DNA from: Oscillospiraceae bacterium
Lineage (GTDB): Bacteria > Bacillota > Clostridia > Oscillospirales > CAG-272
Reading direction: 5' to 3'
NCBI GenBank assembly: GCA_015064555.1
Contig: SVRZ01000024.1
Span: 1 to 38,060 of the forward strand
DNA: 38,060 nucleotides
This document shows, in pieces, positions 35,889 through 38,060 of this stretch. Made by a program: the position numbers and the translations under genes. The notes below the pieces were generated by a model. The model had not been told where the DNA came from. It searched no databases and worked only from the letters and a program-made list of their open reading frames with translations. How positions within the stretch are numbered: the stretch's first letter is position 1; the number at the start of each line of letters is the position of its first letter.

Positions 35889-36047
35889 TTAAACCTCGGA
35901 GAAATTATCCTTACCTACTCCGCAGAGAGGACACTCGAAATCCTCGGGGAGATCTTCAAACTTCGTGCCGGGAGCAATTCCGTGCTCGGGATCACCGAGA
36001 GCCTCATCATATTCCCATCCGCAAACGTCACATACGTACTTTTTCAT
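35889..36047 (-). CDS. Rubredoxin
   Basis: A 52-aa iron protein with the two rubredoxin knuckles, CDVCGW (Cys6, Cys9) and CPLCGVGK (Cys39, Cys42), and the conserved [20 protein letters not shown] centre; length is typical. It transfers single electrons in the cytoplasm. I start at ATG 36047 behind AAAGGA; an upstream extension to 36170 runs into the preceding gene. It begins 28 nt after the superoxide reductase gene, its classical electron acceptor, so the two form a superoxide-detoxifying pair in which NAD(P)H-derived electrons pass through rubredoxin. Confidence 0.96.
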   Translation of the reverse strand: MKKYVCDVCGWEYDEALGDPEHGIAPGTKFEDLPEDFECPLCGVGKDNFSEV

Positions 36048-36075
36048 ATATTTGTATCCTTTCTTGTTTTCGTTA

Positions 36076-36456
36076 TTATATTTCGCTCTTCCAGAGTCCA
36101 TGAAGGTTGCAATATGCGTACACCGCAAGGGGCTTTTCACCTGCAACGGCAAATTCCACAACAGGCTCATTGCCGGGAGCGAGGTACTTGAGCTGTCCGC
36201 CCTCGTCTGTCAGTAGGTATATCCACTCAATGCTGTGCTCCTCGGTCATAGGATGGATAACCGAGCCTACCGTTACGGTGACTCTTCCCTCCTCCGCCTT
36301 AACCACAGGGACGTGCTTTTCACGGCTTGCATCGACAGAGCCCGCCTTGAGCTCGGTCATCTTCGATCCGCAGCATACGAGCGGAACGCCCGAATCGTCT
36401 ATCTTTGTTACTATATTACCGCAGTGCTCACAAATATAAAATCTTACTTCTTTCAT
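36076..36456 (-). CDS. dfx: Desulfoferrodoxin / superoxide reductase
   Basis: A 126-aa two-iron superoxide reductase that reduces superoxide to peroxide without releasing oxygen, the usual defence of strict anaerobes. The N-terminal desulforedoxin centre has CEHCGN and VCCG (Cys9, Cys12 and the CC pair near 28-29). The catalytic iron ligands are in [19 protein letters not shown] and AYCNLHGLW (Cys then His), with the catalytic Glu in EKHVP. ATG 36456 follows GGAGG by 8 nt; a TTG further up overlaps that SD and is rejected. It is operonic with rubredoxin and divergent from a Crp/Fnr regulator. Confidence 0.95.
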   Translation of the reverse strand: MKEVRFYICEHCGNIVTKIDDSGVPLVCCGSKMTELKAGSVDASREKHVPVVKAEEGRVTVTVGSVIHPMTEEHSIEWIYLLTDEGGQLKYLAPGNEPVVEFAVAGEKPLAVYAYCNLHGLWKSEI

Positions 36457-36503
36457 TATTTTATCCTCCAAAATTTAAATTATGTTTTATTTTGTTTTTT
36501 TAC

Positions 36504-36561
36504 TTGCTTTTCTGATAACATTATAGTATAATTATCTCGTAATTTATGTTGAATTTTCAAC
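36504..36561 (+). promoter_or_regulatory. Divergent control region of crp/fnr-like gene and superoxide reductase
   Basis: Plus strand TTGCTT (36504-36509), 17 bp, TATAAT (36527-36532) for the regulator. A minus-strand TATAAT (36520-36525), with no good -35, lies in the spacer and may drive the superoxide reductase. Downstream, the perfect 14-bp palindrome GTTGAATTTTCAAC (36548-36561) resembles a Crp/Fnr-type half-site pair (TTGA/TCAA) and could let the regulator control both genes. Confidence 0.6.
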
Positions 36562-36574
36562 GAAAAGGAAAAAA

Positions 36575-37234
36575 ATGAAAAAATATTTAGAAATTTTAAA
36601 AAACTGTCCTCTTTTTAAGGGTATAGCCGACGAGGAAATTGTGAGGATGCTGACCTGTTTAGGGGCAAAAATACAGCCATACGATAAAAAGCTCACGGTT
36701 ATGGATATGGGAGAGTCTGCCAGGGATATCGGTATAGTTATCTCGGGATCGGTGCAGGAAATACGAATTGACTATTACGGAAACCGCAGTATACTCTCGC
36801 GCGCGAAGGAATCGGATATCTTCGCCGAGGAATTCTCATGCGCAGGCTTGTCTTCAATCCCCGTAAGCTTTGTTACAGACAAGCCCTCCGAGATAATGAC
36901 GATAGACTGCAATCATATCATGCATACCTGCTCGAATAATTGCGGATTTCATCAGCAGCTTATATATAATTTAATGAAGAATCTTGCGGCAAAGAGCGTT
37001 AATTTCCATCACCGTCTTGAGGTAACCTCGCAAAGGACTACGAGAGAAAAGCTGCTCTCTTACCTCGAGCTGAAAGCAAATGAGCTCGGAACCCAAAGCT
37101 TTGATATCCCCTATGACCGCCAGGAGCTTGCCGACTACCTTGAGGTTGATCGCAGCGGACTCTCGGCTGAGATAGGAAAGCTTCGCAGAGAGGGCGTTAT
37201 AGAATGTCGCAAAAACCATTTTGAGATACTTTGA
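36575..37234 (+). CDS. Crp/Fnr-family transcriptional regulator
   Basis: A 219-aa regulator: a cyclic-nucleotide-binding-type beta-barrel (about 10-115, beginning CPLFKGIADEEI), a dimerisation helix (about 115-145) and a C-terminal Crp winged helix (about 150-215, with YDRQELADYLEVDRSGLS as the helix-turn-helix). Ligand residues for cAMP are not evident. Several cysteines (Cys11, Cys28 and a TCSNNCGF cluster) might sense redox or bind a metal, but this is inference. ATG 36575 follows AAAAGGA. Adjacency to superoxide reductase and rubredoxin suggests control of oxygen or nitrosative-stress genes. Confidence 0.9.
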   Translation: MKKYLEILKNCPLFKGIADEEIVRMLTCLGAKIQPYDKKLTVMDMGESARDIGIVISGSVQEIRIDYYGNRSILSRAKESDIFAEEFSCAGLSSIPVSFVTDKPSEIMTIDCNHIMHTCSNNCGFHQQLIYNLMKNLAAKSVNFHHRLEVTSQRTTREKLLSYLELKANELGTQSFDIPYDRQELADYLEVDRSGLSAEIGKLRREGVIECRKNHFEIL

Positions 37235-37253
37235 TAATATAGAGGAAAAAACA

Positions 37254-37898
37254 ATGAAGCTCGGAAATATACTGATACTCGGTGATAGCTATTCCACCTT
37301 TGAGGGTTGCATCCCAAAAGGCTATGCGCCATATTATACCTATAAAACAGAAAGAAATACGGATGTGCTTGCACCAAAGGACACCTGGTGGTATCAGCTC
37401 GAGGATGAGAACGAATGCAAAATAATCCTCAATAACAGCTGGTCGGGCTCTACCGTATGCCACACGGGTTACGGCGGCACGGATACCTCCAAAACATCCT
37501 CCTTCAATCACCGCCTCGACGTGCTTATACGCGAAGGCTTCTTTATTGAAAACAGAATAGATACTGTACTTGTTTTCGGAGGAACTAACGACAGCTGGGC
37601 TTCATCTCCTATAGGAGAGATGAAGAATGAGAGCATTACAAGAGAGGATGAATATGCCGTCCTCCCCGCATTTTCAAGTCTTTTTGCAAAGCTGAGATCG
37701 GCGGCGCCCGATGCACGCATCGTCTGTATTATAAATTGCGGTCTTAAGGACGCTATCACCGACGGTGCTCACGAGATCTGCCTCTATCACCGGATAGAAG
37801 CGATCGATCTTTCTGATATAGAAAAGATAGATGGCCACCCCACGAAAAAGGGAATGAGCGCGATAAAGGATCAGATAATCGCACAGCTTGATAAATAA
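37254..37898 (+). CDS. SGNH/GDSL-type hydrolase
   Basis: A 214-aa protein of the SGNH-hydrolase fold: block I GDSYSTFEG (nucleophile Ser at about residue 11), block III GGTNDSW (about 100-106) and the block V dyad DGHPTKKG (Asp and His at about 194-196). It should cleave an ester, for example an acetyl group, but the substrate is unknown. No signal peptide is seen. ATG 37254 follows AGAGGA by 7 nt; a TTG at 37221 inside the regulator gene is rejected. The gap of 19 nt indicates co-transcription with the Crp/Fnr gene. Confidence 0.85.
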   Translation: MKLGNILILGDSYSTFEGCIPKGYAPYYTYKTERNTDVLAPKDTWWYQLEDENECKIILNNSWSGSTVCHTGYGGTDTSKTSSFNHRLDVLIREGFFIENRIDTVLVFGGTNDSWASSPIGEMKNESITREDEYAVLPAFSSLFAKLRSAAPDARIVCIINCGLKDAITDGAHEICLYHRIEAIDLSDIEKIDGHPTKKGMSAIKDQIIAQLDK

Positions 37899-37933
37899 AA
37901 GCATACACGCTTCCGCCTTAACGATCATTATAA

Positions 37934-38030
37934 GGGGCTGTCTCATTAAAAATTCAATGATATCAAGGCATAATTATAGAAAATTCAGTAAGAAATACGG
38001 TTTTAGCGAATTTTTAATGAGAACAGAACC
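37934..38030. repeat. Imperfect inverted repeat with GGGGCTGTCTCATT end
   Basis: GGGGCTGTCTCATTAAAAAT plus TC (37934-37955) is mirrored by GAATTTTTAATGAGAACAG (38008-38026) with one bulged base, spacing 52 bp. It could be a small non-autonomous element, the end of an insertion sequence cut by the window, or a long-loop terminator of the SGNH gene. No target duplication was recognised. Confidence 0.5.
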
Positions 38031-38060
38031 GTGGGGCGAACTGATTTAGAGCGGAAAGCG

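Overview
The window looks like a chromosomal segment of an anaerobic, Gram-positive, Clostridia-type (Bacillota) bacterium, probably an uncultured gut or rumen lineage. The evidence is strong AGGAGG-type ribosome binding sites, canonical TTGACA/TATAAT promoters, a PadR-DUF1700-DUF4097 operon, an oxygen-independent class III ribonucleotide reductase with NrdR boxes, a superoxide reductase/rubredoxin pair, a GH3 enzyme with permuted domains, and very large secreted repeat proteins. No tRNA, rRNA, CRISPR array or intact transposase was seen.

Layout. 1-130: a small array of mini-hairpins with an 18-bp period. 143-1177 (-): metallophosphoesterase. 1419-3711 (+): PadR regulator, DUF1700 membrane protein, DUF4097 lipoprotein and ASCH protein, a four-gene overlapping or closely spaced envelope operon. 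3855-6514 (-): sigma-70-family factor overlapping a membrane protein with two degenerate M23/LytM domains. 6886-7716 (+): YwaF-like membrane protein.

7856-23792 is the unusual core. It holds two giant secreted proteins on the minus strand, 2706 aa with an alpha/beta-hydrolase head and about 2148 aa with a SASA/SGNH esterase head. Each has five repeats of about 300 aa that look like beta-helix modules, and both end in the same domain of about 270 aa. Each is followed after a 34-nt gap by a short gene for a nearly identical 42-45 aa acidic peptide. An AraC regulator sits between the two modules, and a decayed copy of the YwaF gene lies beyond the second. The near-identical 3' ends show recent duplication or gene conversion. 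The peptide plus shared C-terminal domain is the best candidate here for an undescribed system.

24336-27608: GH3 glycosidase (-) and a divergent AraC regulator (+), a classic sugar-responsive pair. 27727-29901 (-): nrdD with two NrdR boxes around its promoter. 30397-30987 (+): YgjV-like membrane protein. 31118-34669 (-): surface protein with Listeria-Bacteroides (InlB B-type) repeats and leucine-rich repeats. 34983-35741 (-): ZIP metal transporter. 35889-36456 (-): superoxide reductase and rubredoxin, divergent from a Crp/Fnr regulator (36575-37234, +) that is followed by an SGNH hydrolase (37254-37898, +). The right edge carries an imperfect inverted repeat that may be a mobile-element end.

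Taken together the region mixes carbohydrate-directed surface enzymes with AraC control, envelope-stress modules and oxidative-stress defence, as expected of a fibre- or glycan-attached anaerobe. All positions and motifs were read by eye; family names are from recognition, without database searches.
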